Shown: positions 8,078 to 16,830, numbered from the stretch's first letter. The stretch: DNA of 32,903 nucleotides from SIG578 sp045655125 (GCA_045655125.1 JAZOOR010000031.1:1-32903); one strand, 5' to 3'. A program made the numbers and translations. Notes: generated from the sequence alone by a model not told the origin.

Positions 8078-8741
8078 AACCCGATTAGGCTATTTCTATA
8101 AGAATAAGTCGATTTTAAGCTTAGCGTTGACGCATAGCTCATATGCCAACGAGAATAAAAATTCCAAAGGATATAATGAACGTCTTGAGTTTTTAGGGGA
8201 TTCTGTTTTATCTATAATTGTTTCAAAATATCTGTTTACAAATTTCCCTAAAATGCCTGAGGGTGAGCTTTCCAAAACCCGTGCTGCATTAGTTTGTGAA
8301 AAATCTCTTGCGGCGTTTGCAAGGGAAATTCAGCTTGGCAGCTTCCTTTTGCTTGGTAAAGGTGAGCTTCAGAATGGGGGAAATGACAGAGATTCCATTC
8401 TTGCAGATGCTTTTGAAGCTCTTATTGCATCGTTATATCTTGATGGCGGAATAGAGGTTGCAGAAAAATTTGTTCTGAAATTTATTTCTGAGCAGATGGA
8501 AGAAAAAAAGATTTTTACTGCTTTTGTTGATTATAAAACCGAGCTTCAGGAAATTATTCAGCAGAATAAAGAGGAAAAGGTTGAGTATGTGGTGGTTGAC
8601 GAAAGTGGCCCCGCTCACGACAAAAGCTTTACTGTTGAGGTACATTTAAACAGTAATGTTATTGGAAAAGGCATAGGAAAAAGCAAGAAAATTGCTGAAC
8701 AAATGGCGGCAAAAGAAGCAATGGAGCTGATGGGAGAATGA
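8064..8741 (+). CDS. rnc: Ribonuclease III
   Basis: RNase III cuts double-stranded RNA in rRNA precursors and some mRNAs. The 225-residue protein has a catalytic domain with the signature NERLEFLGDS (residues 38-47) and the second metal-site segment DAFEALIASLYLDGG. A C-terminal double-stranded RNA-binding domain (about residues 155-223) ends in GKSKKIAEQMAAKEAM. Its start lies inside plsX behind GAGGGAG, and its stop overlaps the next gene through ATGA, so all three genes are translationally linked. Adjacency to smc and ftsY is the standard Bacillota order. Confidence 0.97.
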   Translation: MKGIETRLGYFYKNKSILSLALTHSSYANENKNSKGYNERLEFLGDSVLSIIVSKYLFTNFPKMPEGELSKTRAALVCEKSLAAFAREIQLGSFLLLGKGELQNGGNDRDSILADAFEALIASLYLDGGIEVAEKFVLKFISEQMEEKKIFTAFVDYKTELQEIIQQNKEEKVEYVVVDESGPAHDKSFTVEVHLNSNVIGKGIGKSKKIAEQMAAKEAMELMGE

Positions 8742-9739
8742 AGCATGCCAATATTGCTTTTTTCATTCCTCATATAGGCTGTCCCAATAAATGTAGCTTT
8801 TGCAATCAGCATACCATTTCGGGAAAAACAGAAAATCCAAAGGCTGAGGATATTTTAAGCGTTCTTTCAGGGGTCACAGAGAGAATGTCGCAAGAGGAGG
8901 CTCAAAAAAGCGAGATAGCTTTCTTTGGCGGTAGCTTTACTGCAATAGAGCGCGAGTATATGATTGAACTTTTAAAAGCAGCTGCACTATTTGTTGGTGC
9001 AGGAAAAATCAGCGGTATTCGTATTTCAACAAGACCCGATGCAATAGATGATGAGGTTCTTTACACTCTTAAAAAGTATAATGTTACCTCTATAGAGCTT
9101 GGCGCTCAGAGTATGCGTGACGAGGTACTTTTAAAAAATATGCGCGGACACACTGCAGAAGATGTTGTGAGAGCTTCGAAACTTATAAAAAAACATGGTT
9201 TTTCGCTTGGGCTGCAAATGATGACGGGTCTTTACTGCGATGATGATGCAGGCGCCATAGAAACCGCAAAAAGAATAATTGATCTGCAGCCTGACACCGT
9301 CAGAATATACCCAACTGTTGTGCTTGAGGGGACGTATCTTGGTGAGCTTTTTAAAGCAGGTAAATATTCTGTGCCGAGTCTTGATGAAACAGTTTCACTT
9401 TGTGCTAAGCTTTTAGATATGTTTGAAGAAAAGGGAATTAAAGTAATTCGAGTTGGACTTCACGATCAGCCTGAAATCAAGAAAAATTTTCTTGCAGGGG
9501 CATATCACCCTGCACTTGGAGAACTAATTTCAGGAGAAAGATTTTATAAAAAAACCCTTTCAATTTTCAAGGAAAAGAAAATAAAAAAGGGGAAGGCAAT
9601 CGTAGCCGTCAATCCTGCGAGCTTATCACAGATGATTGGTCAGAAAAAGAAAAATATATTAAGATTTCAAAATGATGGGTATGATGTAACCGTAAAAGGT
9701 GACAAATCTCTTGATATTAGTGAGATAAAATTGATATAA
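8738..9739 (+). CDS. Radical SAM protein, Elp3-like but without an acetyltransferase domain
   Basis: The 333-residue protein carries the radical SAM cluster motif C15-x3-C19-x2-C22 in HIGCPNKCSFCNQHTISG, then FFGGSFTAIE, STRPDAID and SIELGAQSM, which resemble the Elp3/YhcC branch of the superfamily. It would use a [4Fe-4S] cluster to cleave S-adenosylmethionine. True Elp3 proteins have a C-terminal GNAT acetyltransferase domain; this one ends with a short basic region (IGQKKKNILRFQNDGYDVTV) instead. Placement between rnc and smc recurs in Clostridia to my knowledge, which suggests an RNA-related role, but the substrate is unknown. The start overlaps the rnc stop by four bases. Confidence 0.88.
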   Translation: MKHANIAFFIPHIGCPNKCSFCNQHTISGKTENPKAEDILSVLSGVTERMSQEEAQKSEIAFFGGSFTAIEREYMIELLKAAALFVGAGKISGIRISTRPDAIDDEVLYTLKKYNVTSIELGAQSMRDEVLLKNMRGHTAEDVVRASKLIKKHGFSLGLQMMTGLYCDDDAGAIETAKRIIDLQPDTVRIYPTVVLEGTYLGELFKAGKYSVPSLDETVSLCAKLLDMFEEKGIKVIRVGLHDQPEIKKNFLAGAYHPALGELISGERFYKKTLSIFKEKKIKKGKAIVAVNPASLSQMIGQKKKNILRFQNDGYDVTVKGDKSLDISEIKLI

Positions 9740-9742
9740 CTA

Positions 9743-9772
9743 TTGCACAAAACAATGGCTGTGTGCTATTAT
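9743..9772 (+). promoter_or_regulatory. Predicted sigma-A promoter for smc
   Basis: TTGCAC (9743-9748) and TATTAT (9767-9772) are 18 bases apart. A TG one base before the -10 (9764-9765) makes it an extended -10. A perfect TATAAT at 9772-9777 overlaps, but it is 23 bases from this -35. This is the only sizeable gap between 1478 and 13400, so smc and the genes after it probably have independent transcription. Confidence 0.6.
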
Positions 9773-9820
9773 ATAATGTGAATTTGATATTTTTTAAGTC
9801 AATGGAAAGGAATGTTTTCT

Positions 9821-12800
9821 TTGCGACTGAAATCGTTAGAAATTCAGGGTTTTAAATCATTCCCTGATAAAACGTCGCTTGCTTTTGGAGATGGGCTTAC
9901 CGCAATAGTGGGTCCTAACGGAAGTGGTAAAAGTAATATCAGCGACTCTGTCAGATGGGTTTTAGGTGAACAATCCACCAAAACACTTCGTGGAGAGCGA
10001 ATGGAAGATGTTATCTTTTCGGGAACTGAGAGCAGAAAATCTCTCGGTTTTGCTGAGGTTTCGCTTGTTCTTGATAATAGCTCGAGAACTCTTGGATATG
10101 ATAGTGACGAGGTTGTTATTACAAGAAAATATTACCGTAGTGGCGAAAGTGAGTATATGATTAACCGCCAGCTCGTGCGTCTTAAAGATGTCCGTGAGCT
10201 TTTTATGGATACAGGACTTGGGCGAGATGGTTATTCTATTGTGGGTCAGGGTAAAATTGCTGATATAGTTTCGGCAAAGAGCAATGACCGTCGTGAAATA
10301 TTTGAGGAAGCGGCAGGAATTTCTAAATACAGATACCGCAAAAATGAAGCGGAAAAACGTCTTATGCAGGCACAGGATAATATTCTGCGATTAAAGGATA
10401 TTCTTTTAGAGCTTGAAGGGCGTGTAGAGCCTCTGCGTGTTCAGTCGGAAAAAGCCAAGAAATATCTTGTTTTAGCCGATGAAAAGCGTAAAATAGAGGT
10501 TTCTCTTTGGGTAAAAACTCTGGACCAATCCGGAGATAAATTGCGCGATTTAGAATATAAGCTTACCGCATTAAACACATCAAGAGAAAGTATTATGATC
10601 GCTCTTGATGAGGTTGACTCTGCCATTGAGCAAATTGACCGCGATTCGCAGAATTATCTTGCGGAAATTGAGTTGCAGCGCGCTCAGAAACAGTCAAATG
10701 AGGAACAGGATGCGCTTCTCAAACAACAAAATGCTGTTTTCGAGAACGATATTCTTCACAACAATGAATCGATTCAGTCTGTGGACGCGGAAATTGCTAA
10801 AATTAGCGGCGATACAGAGAGAGTCTCTGCTGAAAATCGCGAAAAGACACAGCTCATTGAAGAGACTAAGGCAAAGTTATCAGAGCTTGAAAATCAAAGT
10901 GCCCAAATTGATGAGGAACTCAGTAAGCTAAGCGGCATTACCGAAAATTATAAGAGCGAGCTTGATAGCCTGCAAGCCGAGCTTGTTTCTTATAATATAA
11001 ATATTACAAGAGATACTGTCGCAATTTCAGCTTTAGGAAATAATAAAACCGAGCTTGGTGAAAGAATTTCAGCTATTGACGAGTCGATAGCTCAAAAAGA
11101 GGCTCAGCTTTCTGAGTTTCAGAAAGAAAATCACGCTTGCAGGGCGGTGCTTGAAAAAGCGGATGAAGAATCTGCAAAAATCAACAACACCCTTAAAGGC
11201 TATGAGCTTAAATTCCAGTCCATTGTTTCTAAAAAGGAAGAAATTCAAAAGAAAATTGACGAAACAACACTGACTATTCATCAAAAAGAGCAGCGCAAAA
11301 AGCTTATGCATGAGCTTGAAAATAACCTTGAAGGATTTTCGGGAAGCGTTAAAAAGGTTATTGCTGATGGCAAGAGGGGTGTTCTTCGCGGAATAGTTGG
11401 AACAGTTTCGCAGATATTAACCGTTGACTCAAAGTTTGCTCTTGCTGTTGAAACAGCACTTGGGGCTGCAATGCAAAACGTTGTTGTTGAAACGGAAGAA
11501 AATGCAAAACAGGCAATTTATGCCCTGAAAAGAGAAAATTCCGGCAGAGCGACATTTCTTCCGATAAACACCATAAAAGGCAGAGAATTTAGCGAGAAAG
11601 GACTTTCTGATTGCGAGGCATTTCTTGGTATTGGCAGTCATATTGTTGGATATCAGGATGCTCACGCAGAGATAATCCGGTGGCTTCTCGGTAGAATAGT
11701 ATTTGTAGATACCCTTGATAGCGCTACTTCTATTGCCAAAAAATACGGTTACCGTTTTAAAGTGGTTACATTAGATGGTCAGGTTATAAATGCCGGCGGC
11801 TCGCTGACGGGCGGTTCTGCTGCTTCAAAAACTGGAATTTTCAGCAGAAAATATGAAATTGAAAAGCTGGATGAGGAGCTATTAAAGCTCGGTAATGACA
11901 TTAACAAACTAAATGAGCAGCTCTCACAGATAAATGAACAGGTATCATCGGCAGAAGCCTATCTTTCGGGCGCAAAGGCTGAGTTATCTGTGCTTGGTGA
12001 GGATAAGATTAAATACAGCGCAGAGCAAAAGCGCCTTGAACTTTCGATTAAGGAAATTGAAACTGCCTTGGACGAGTTAGATGGCGAAAAAATGGAGTGC
12101 GCAAGTAAAATTACCGCTATTGATATTCAGGTAAGAGAGCTTGAAGTCGTGCTTTCTGATAGCCGAAAAAATAAGGAAGATATTGAGCTACGTATAACCG
12201 AACTTAGTGGCGGACAGAATGATACCTCTGTACGAGCTGAAGAGTTATCTGAGAAGAGCACACAAATTAAATTTGATATTCTTTCGGTACAAAAAGACCT
12301 TGAAACCTTGTCGGCAGATGTTGGCAGGCTGTCATTGATTGAGAGTCAGTCCGCTAACAGACTCGCTGAGCTCAAGGCACAGAAGCAGCAGCTTACCTTA
12401 AATAACGAGGATCTTTCCCGCAAGATAACTGAGGCAGAGGAAGCGGCAAAGCAGCTTGTTATTCTTAATGCCAAGTGCGATGAAACCATTGCGTTGATGG
12501 TGGAAAAACGCGCTGAATGTGAGCAGAAAATCGATGAAATTCGCAGAAACGAGCGTTCTCAGTTTGACGAAAGAGAAAAACTCACAGGTGAAATCACACG
12601 CCTTGAAGAACGTAAAATTTCTGTTCAAAAAGAGCTTGATAATATTATCTTTAAACTCTTCACAGAGTATGAGCTTGACAGATCAGGGGCGGAGCAGATT
12701 GCAGAGCCTATTGATAATGTTTCCGAGGCACAGTCGAATTTAAGTCAGCTTAAATCAAAAATCAGAGCCTTGGGCGCCATAAATGTGGATGCTATTGAGG

Positions 12801-13399
12801 AATATAAAGAAGTATCTGAGAGATACGAGTTCCTTAAAGGTCAGCTTGAAGACGTTGAAAAATCAAGAGAAGAAATCTTAAAGCTTGTAAATGAACTTAC
12901 AGCACAGATGAAAGAAATGTTCCTAAAGAGTTTTTCTGAAATCCGTGATAATTTCTCCAAGATTTTCGTCGAACTTTTTGGTGGCGGTAAGGCAACACTT
13001 AATCTCACTGATCCTGAAAATATTCTTGAATCGGGAATTGAAATTTTTGTTCAGCCTCCCGGAAAAATTATTAAAAATCTTGTTGAGCTTTCAGGTGGTG
13101 AGCAGTCGTTTATTGCGATTGCGATTTACCTGTCAATTCTTAAGGTAAAGCCCGCTCCGTTCTGTATTCTCGACGAGATTGAGGCTGCTCTCGACGAGGT
13201 AAACGTTCAGAAATATGCCAAGTATCTGCGCAAAGTCAGTGATAAGACACAGTTTATTATGATAACTCACAGACGCGGAAGCATGGAAGAAGCCGACCGA
13301 CTCTATGGTGTAACAATGCAGGAAAAAGGTGTTTCTAAGCTCCTGCAGATGAATCTTAGTGAGGTTGAAAGCAAGCTTGGTATAAAAGATGAAAATTAA
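9821..13399 (+). CDS. smc: Chromosome segregation protein SMC
   Basis: SMC dimerises through its hinge and, with ScpA and ScpB, extrudes DNA loops to organise and separate chromosomes. The Walker A box GPNGSGKS lies at residues 31-38, long coiled coils follow, and the hinge spans about 518-660 with LTGGS near its end. After the second coiled coil come the ABC signature LSGGEQ (1090-1095) and Walker B with FCILDEIEAALDE (D1118, E1119). An ATG at 9812 directly abuts the AAAGGA site, which is too close. TTG at 9821 is well spaced and gives the normal N-terminus (M)RLKSLEIQGFKSF, hence 1192 residues. It is a full-length protein. Confidence 0.97.
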   Translation: MRLKSLEIQGFKSFPDKTSLAFGDGLTAIVGPNGSGKSNISDSVRWVLGEQSTKTLRGERMEDVIFSGTESRKSLGFAEVSLVLDNSSRTLGYDSDEVVITRKYYRSGESEYMINRQLVRLKDVRELFMDTGLGRDGYSIVGQGKIADIVSAKSNDRREIFEEAAGISKYRYRKNEAEKRLMQAQDNILRLKDILLELEGRVEPLRVQSEKAKKYLVLADEKRKIEVSLWVKTLDQSGDKLRDLEYKLTALNTSRESIMIALDEVDSAIEQIDRDSQNYLAEIELQRAQKQSNEEQDALLKQQNAVFENDILHNNESIQSVDAEIAKISGDTERVSAENREKTQLIEETKAKLSELENQSAQIDEELSKLSGITENYKSELDSLQAELVSYNINITRDTVAISALGNNKTELGERISAIDESIAQKEAQLSEFQKENHACRAVLEKADEESAKINNTLKGYELKFQSIVSKKEEIQKKIDETTLTIHQKEQRKKLMHELENNLEGFSGSVKKVIADGKRGVLRGIVGTVSQILTVDSKFALAVETALGAAMQNVVVETEENAKQAIYALKRENSGRATFLPINTIKGREFSEKGLSDCEAFLGIGSHIVGYQDAHAEIIRWLLGRIVFVDTLDSATSIAKKYGYRFKVVTLDGQVINAGGSLTGGSAASKTGIFSRKYEIEKLDEELLKLGNDINKLNEQLSQINEQVSSAEAYLSGAKAELSVLGEDKIKYSAEQKRLELSIKEIETALDELDGEKMECASKITAIDIQVRELEVVLSDSRKNKEDIELRITELSGGQNDTSVRAEELSEKSTQIKFDILSVQKDLETLSADVGRLSLIESQSANRLAELKAQKQQLTLNNEDLSRKITEAEEAAKQLVILNAKCDETIALMVEKRAECEQKIDEIRRNERSQFDEREKLTGEITRLEERKISVQKELDNIIFKLFTEYELDRSGAEQIAEPIDNVSEAQSNLSQLKSKIRALGAINVDAIEEYKEVSERYEFLKGQLEDVEKSREEILKLVNELTAQMKEMFLKSFSEIRDNFSKIFVELFGGGKATLNLTDPENILESGIEIFVQPPGKIIKNLVELSGGEQSFIAIAIYLSILKVKPAPFCILDEIEAALDEVNVQKYAKYLRKVSDKTQFIMITHRRGSMEEADRLYGVTMQEKGVSKLLQMNLSEVESKLGIKDEN

Positions 13400-13402
13400 C
13401 AT

Positions 13403-13424
13403 TGTAAAGATATAATACTTTACA
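13403..13424 (+). promoter_or_regulatory. Inverted repeat around a TATAAT box upstream of ftsY
   Basis: TGTAAAG (13403-13409) and CTTTACA (13418-13424) are perfect inverted 7-mers flanking ATATAATA, which contains a consensus -10 box (13411-13416). No convincing -35 lies at the right distance upstream. The layout could be an operator over a weak promoter, or simply an AT-rich coincidence. The binding protein is unknown. Confidence 0.3.
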
Positions 13425-13444
13425 TAGTATAAGAGGTGATGTTG

Positions 13445-14353
13445 GTGCGGTTTTTTGAGAAAATTAAAAAAGGTCTTGCTAAGACTCGAGATGGAATGAA
13501 AAATAGTATTGATAGCCTTATCAATTCGTTTACGAGAATTGATGATGACCTACTCGATGAATTAGAAGAAATGTTGATACTCTCTGATATTGGCGCAGCA
13601 ACATCACAAAGCATTATATCTGAGTTGCGTGTTAAAATCAAAGAAAAGGGAATATCTGATCCTCAGCAAATTAAAGCTGAGCTTAAAGCTATTATTTCTC
13701 AAATGCTCGGAGATTTTATACCGCTTGATTTCAGCACCAAGCCCGCTGTTGTGCTTGTTATTGGTGTTAATGGTGTTGGAAAAACTACAACAATCGGTAA
13801 GCTTGCAACAAATTATGTTAAAGAGGGTAAAAAAGTTCTTGTTGCCGCTGCGGATACATTTCGTGCTGCGGCCGTAGAGCAGCTTAGTATGTGGGCGCAG
13901 AGAAGCGGGGCAGATATTGTAACCTCTTTTGAGGGAGCTGATCCTGCATCTGTTGTGTACGATGCGATATGCTCGGCAAAGGCAAAGAATTATGACATAG
14001 TTCTGTGTGACACTGCAGGTAGACTGCATAATAAGAAAAATCTTATGGATGAGCTTAGCAAAATTTCTCGTATAATTTCGCGTGAAATGGGCGATGTGCA
14101 GACAGAGGTGTTACTTGTTCTTGATGCAACAACAGGACAGAATGCTGTAAATCAGGCAAAGCTTTTTGGAGAGGCTACCGATATTACGGGAATTATTCTT
14201 ACCAAGCTTGATGGAACGGCAAAGGGTGGAGTTGTTATTAGTATAAAGAATGAACTTGATATTCCTGTCAGATATATCGGTGTCGGAGAACAGGCGGATG
14301 ATTTACAGGAATTTGATCCCAAAATGTTTGCTGAAGCAATTTTTGAGGTGTAA
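13445..14353 (+). CDS. ftsY: Signal recognition particle receptor FtsY
   Basis: FtsY is the membrane-associated GTPase that receives SRP-ribosome complexes for insertion of membrane proteins. The product has about 302 residues, with a short N domain and a complete NG core: G1 GVNGVGKTTT (from residue 107), ADTFRAAAVEQL, DTAGRLHNK and the G4 TKLDG. The long acidic A domain of proteobacterial FtsY is absent, which is normal here. The Shine-Dalgarno GAGGTGAT (13433-13440) covers the in-frame GTG and ATG at 13436 and 13439, so GTG 13445 is the best start. The ylxM-ffh pair that often follows in Bacillota is missing from this locus. Confidence 0.96.
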   Translation: MRFFEKIKKGLAKTRDGMKNSIDSLINSFTRIDDDLLDELEEMLILSDIGAATSQSIISELRVKIKEKGISDPQQIKAELKAIISQMLGDFIPLDFSTKPAVVLVIGVNGVGKTTTIGKLATNYVKEGKKVLVAAADTFRAAAVEQLSMWAQRSGADIVTSFEGADPASVVYDAICSAKAKNYDIVLCDTAGRLHNKKNLMDELSKISRIISREMGDVQTEVLLVLDATTGQNAVNQAKLFGEATDITGIILTKLDGTAKGGVVISIKNELDIPVRYIGVGEQADDLQEFDPKMFAEAIFEV

Positions 14354-14355
14354 AA

Positions 14356-14949
14356 ATGACATTTATTATTGCTACTCATAACAGTCATAAGGTTATTGAA
14401 TTCAGGCGCATATTAGAGCCGCTAGGAATATCTGTAATTTCTCAGGGCGATGCGGGTATAGATGTAGAAATAATTGAGGACGGCATTACTTTTTCCGAAA
14501 ACGCAGAAAAAAAGGCAAAAACGGTATCAAATGCGGGCAACTGCATTGCCATTGCTGATGATTCGGGAATTTGCATTGATGCATTTGACGGCGCTCCCGG
14601 AATATACTCGGCACGTTTTTTAGGGGAGGATACCCTGTATACAGAAAAAAATGCTATCATTCTTGACAGGCTCAAGGATGTTCCCGATGAGAAAAGAACT
14701 GCGCGTTATGTTTGCGCAATTTGTTGTGTTTTTCCTAATGGAGATGTTATTTCAACAGAGGGAATATGTGAGGGTAAAATGGGATATGAGCCTAAAGGCG
14801 CTAATGGATTTGGCTATGATCCTATTTTCTACTATGGAAACAACTCTCTTGCAGAAATATCTGATGAGGAAAAGGACAAGATAAGCCATCGTGGTATAGC
14901 GCTTAGAAAATTTGTTTTGGAGCTTAAAAAATATTTAGATAAAGAGTAA
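14356..14949 (+). CDS. rdgB: XTP/dITP diphosphatase (RdgB/HAM1 family)
   Basis: This 197-residue enzyme hydrolyses deaminated purine triphosphates (XTP, ITP, dITP) to monophosphates and so keeps them out of DNA and RNA. Family motifs are present: ATHNSHKVIEFRRIL at the N-terminus, FSENAEKKAK, AIADDSGICIDAFDGAPGIY, GANGFGYDPIF and KISHRGIALRKF. The length matches the family. It starts two bases after the ftsY stop, with its GAGGTG site inside the end of ftsY, so the two are co-translated. Confidence 0.96.
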   Translation: MTFIIATHNSHKVIEFRRILEPLGISVISQGDAGIDVEIIEDGITFSENAEKKAKTVSNAGNCIAIADDSGICIDAFDGAPGIYSARFLGEDTLYTEKNAIILDRLKDVPDEKRTARYVCAICCVFPNGDVISTEGICEGKMGYEPKGANGFGYDPIFYYGNNSLAEISDEEKDKISHRGIALRKFVLELKKYLDKE

Positions 14950-14960
14950 GGATGGTACCT

Positions 14961-15257
14961 ATGCTTACAAGTAAACAAAGAGCCGCTTTGAGAAGCTGTG
15001 CGAATGGAATAGATACAATTTTTCAGGTTGGCAAAGGCGGAATTGCCGATACACTTATAAAACAGGTTGACGATGCTCTTAATGCCCGTGAGCTTATTAA
15101 ATTAAAGGTTTTGGAGAACTGTGAATATACAGCACGTGAAGTAGCAGAAATGCTGGCAGGGGAAACAGGTAGCGAGCCAGTTCAGGTTATCGGAAACAAG
15201 CTTGTGCTTTTCCGCAGAAATCCTAAAAAACCGTCTTATGATTATTGCCTGAAATAG
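14961..15257 (+). CDS. yhbY: YhbY/CRM-domain RNA-binding protein
   Basis: The product is a small single-domain CRM (YhbY) protein, known to associate with pre-50S ribosomes and RNA. From the ATG at 14961 it has 98 residues beginning MLTSKQRAALRSCANGI; the CRM motif GKGGI follows, and ELIKLKVLENC, the GSEPVQVIGNKLVLFRRNP strand region and the C-terminus are all present. An upstream in-frame ATG at 14952 directly touches the TAAGGA site, so 14961 is preferred. It corresponds to yqeI of Bacillus, which also sits beside nadD, yqeK and rsfS. Confidence 0.9.
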   Translation: MLTSKQRAALRSCANGIDTIFQVGKGGIADTLIKQVDDALNARELIKLKVLENCEYTAREVAEMLAGETGSEPVQVIGNKLVLFRRNPKKPSYDYCLK

Positions 15258-15267
15258 GTGAAAATTT

Positions 15268-15882
15268 ATGAATAATAGGCGTAAAATCGGCATTTTTGGC
15301 GGAACGTTCAATCCCGTTCACAACGGTCATTTAAGACTTGCAAAGATGTATTACAATGAGCTTTGTCTTGATGAAATTATTGTAATTCCAACCAATATTC
15401 CGCCCCATAAGGATGTTGATAACAGTATTTCGTCTGAGGACAGACTACATATGTTAGAGCTTGCATTTAAAGATTTATCATATGTGACTGTTAGTGATAT
15501 CGAACTGCGTTCAGAGGGCAAAAACTATACTATATTAACCCTTGAAAAGCTATTAAAAATCTATCCTGATGATGAGCTTTTCTTAATTGTAGGCGGAGAT
15601 ATGTTTCTTTGCTTTGAAGAGTGGAAAGAATATAAAAAAATACTTTCCTCGTGTACTGTTTGCACTGCTCCAAGAGAAAAAGGAGAAATACAAAAGCTTT
15701 TGGAATATCAAAACAAGATTGACCCTCAAAAGAAGTGTACTATTGTTTTAAATGCTCCTGTTTTAGAGCTTTCCTCTTCAGAGATACGCTCTAAGGCGGC
15801 GCAGAAAACGGGTCTTAAAGAACTTGTTCCTGAAGATGTTTTTGAATATATAGTTGAAAAGGGACTGTATAATGATAAGTGA
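15268..15882 (+). CDS. nadD: Nicotinate-nucleotide adenylyltransferase
   Basis: NadD joins nicotinate mononucleotide to ATP to give deamido-NAD, a core step of NAD synthesis. The 204-residue protein has the nucleotidyltransferase motif GIFGGTFNPVHNGH (H18 and H21), FLIVGGDMFLCFEEW and a C-terminal SSSEIRSKA in place of the usual ISSTxIR form. An AGGTGA site precedes the ATG. It overlaps the next gene, yqeK, by 11 bases. The order yhbY-nadD-yqeK-rsfS is a conserved Bacillota block. Confidence 0.96.
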   Translation: MNNRRKIGIFGGTFNPVHNGHLRLAKMYYNELCLDEIIVIPTNIPPHKDVDNSISSEDRLHMLELAFKDLSYVTVSDIELRSEGKNYTILTLEKLLKIYPDDELFLIVGGDMFLCFEEWKEYKKILSSCTVCTAPREKGEIQKLLEYQNKIDPQKKCTIVLNAPVLELSSSEIRSKAAQKTGLKELVPEDVFEYIVEKGLYNDK

Positions 15883-16459
15883 TATAAGTAAAATAAAACA
15901 GGAGCTTTCCGACATATTATCTGTTAAACGATTTAATCACAGCATAAGTGTGGCAGAGCAGGCGGTGATTTTGGCTGAACTGCACGGATGTAATAAAGAA
16001 AAAGCATATATTGCAGGTTTAGTTCACGATGCTTGTAAGGAATTTTCCAAGCAAGAACAGTTGAATATTATAGATAAGTTTGGTATAATACTGACTGATA
16101 TTGAAAAAAACGAGCCGAATATATGGCACGGATATGCTGCATGCGGATATATAACAGAAAAATGGGGAATAACCGATGAAGAAATTTGCTCTGCTGTTAA
16201 ATATCACACTTGCGGTAGAGGAAATATGTCGCTTTTAGAAAAGATAATTTTTGTTGCGGATTTAACATCTCTTGACCGAGATTATCCAGATGCGGCTGAT
16301 ATCAGAGAAATTTCAATGCGTAGTCTCGATGAAGCGATTTATAACTGTTATTTATACATTATCCCTTTCATTTTAAACAGAAAAGGTCAGATAACTCAAA
16401 ATACAATAGACTGCTATAACTGTGCAGTTTTGGATATGTTAAATTCTAAAGTGAGATGA
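15872..16459 (+). CDS. yqeK: HD-domain hydrolase YqeK (probable symmetrical Ap4A hydrolase)
   Basis: The protein belongs to the YqeK family of HD-domain phosphohydrolases; characterised members split diadenosine tetraphosphate (Ap4A) into two ADP. The metal-binding pattern is visible as RFNHSISVAEQA, then AGLVHDACKEF (the HD pair), then the later WHGYAACGYI and KYHT histidines. The frame is open from a TTG at 15854, but AAAAGGGA (15857-15864) places the start at ATG 15872, giving 195 residues. The start lies inside nadD. In many relatives an LCP (LytR-CpsA-Psr) gene separates yqeK from rsfS; here they are adjacent. Confidence 0.92.
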   Translation: MISDISKIKQELSDILSVKRFNHSISVAEQAVILAELHGCNKEKAYIAGLVHDACKEFSKQEQLNIIDKFGIILTDIEKNEPNIWHGYAACGYITEKWGITDEEICSAVKYHTCGRGNMSLLEKIIFVADLTSLDRDYPDAADIREISMRSLDEAIYNCYLYIIPFILNRKGQITQNTIDCYNCAVLDMLNSKVR

Positions 16460-16463
16460 AATA

Positions 16464-16811
16464 ATGAATTCAAAGGAAAAAGCAATAAAAATTGGTGAAA
16501 TTCTGGATAATAAAAAAGGCGAGGATATAGCGGTTTTGAATGTATCGGGTATAACCTCGATTACCGACTATTATGTTATTGTTACCGCTAAAAATACCGT
16601 TCACGCAAAAACCTTATGTGATGAGGTTGAAGAGCAACTTAAAAAGCAGGGGATTTCTCCTCGGAATATTGAGGGATATCAGTCTGCAATGTGGATACTC
16701 TTGGATTTTGAAAATGTTATCGTTCATGTGTTTTATGAGGAAACCAGAAAGTTTTATGATCTTGAAAGATTATGGTCCGATGCACAGAGAATTGATATAA
16801 ATGTAAAGTAA
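16464..16811 (+). CDS. rsfS: Ribosomal silencing factor RsfS
   Basis: RsfS binds uL14 on the 50S subunit and blocks subunit joining when nutrients are scarce. The 115-residue product has the family core: GEDIAVLNVSGITSITDYYVI, then TAKNTVHAKTLCDEVEE and WILLDFENVIVHVFYEETRKFYDLERLW. Length is typical. The ATG follows a weak site (GAGATGA) overlapping the yqeK stop, so coupling to yqeK is likely. It ends 19 bases before leuS. Confidence 0.95.
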   Translation: MNSKEKAIKIGEILDNKKGEDIAVLNVSGITSITDYYVIVTAKNTVHAKTLCDEVEEQLKKQGISPRNIEGYQSAMWILLDFENVIVHVFYEETRKFYDLERLWSDAQRIDINVK

Positions 16812-16830
16812 ATAATTGGAGGAATTTCAG

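Noticed and set aside
9772..9777. TATAAT as the smc -10 box
   Set aside because: It lies 23 bases from the TTGCAC -35, whereas the overlapping extended TATTAT is 18 bases away; the latter was preferred.
13604..14029. 141-codon - strand frame inside ftsY
   Set aside because: It mirrors the conserved NG domain of ftsY and has no Shine-Dalgarno or recognisable motif.
16812..16830. T-box or other leader for leuS
   Set aside because: Only 19 bases separate rsfS and leuS, too few for a T-box.
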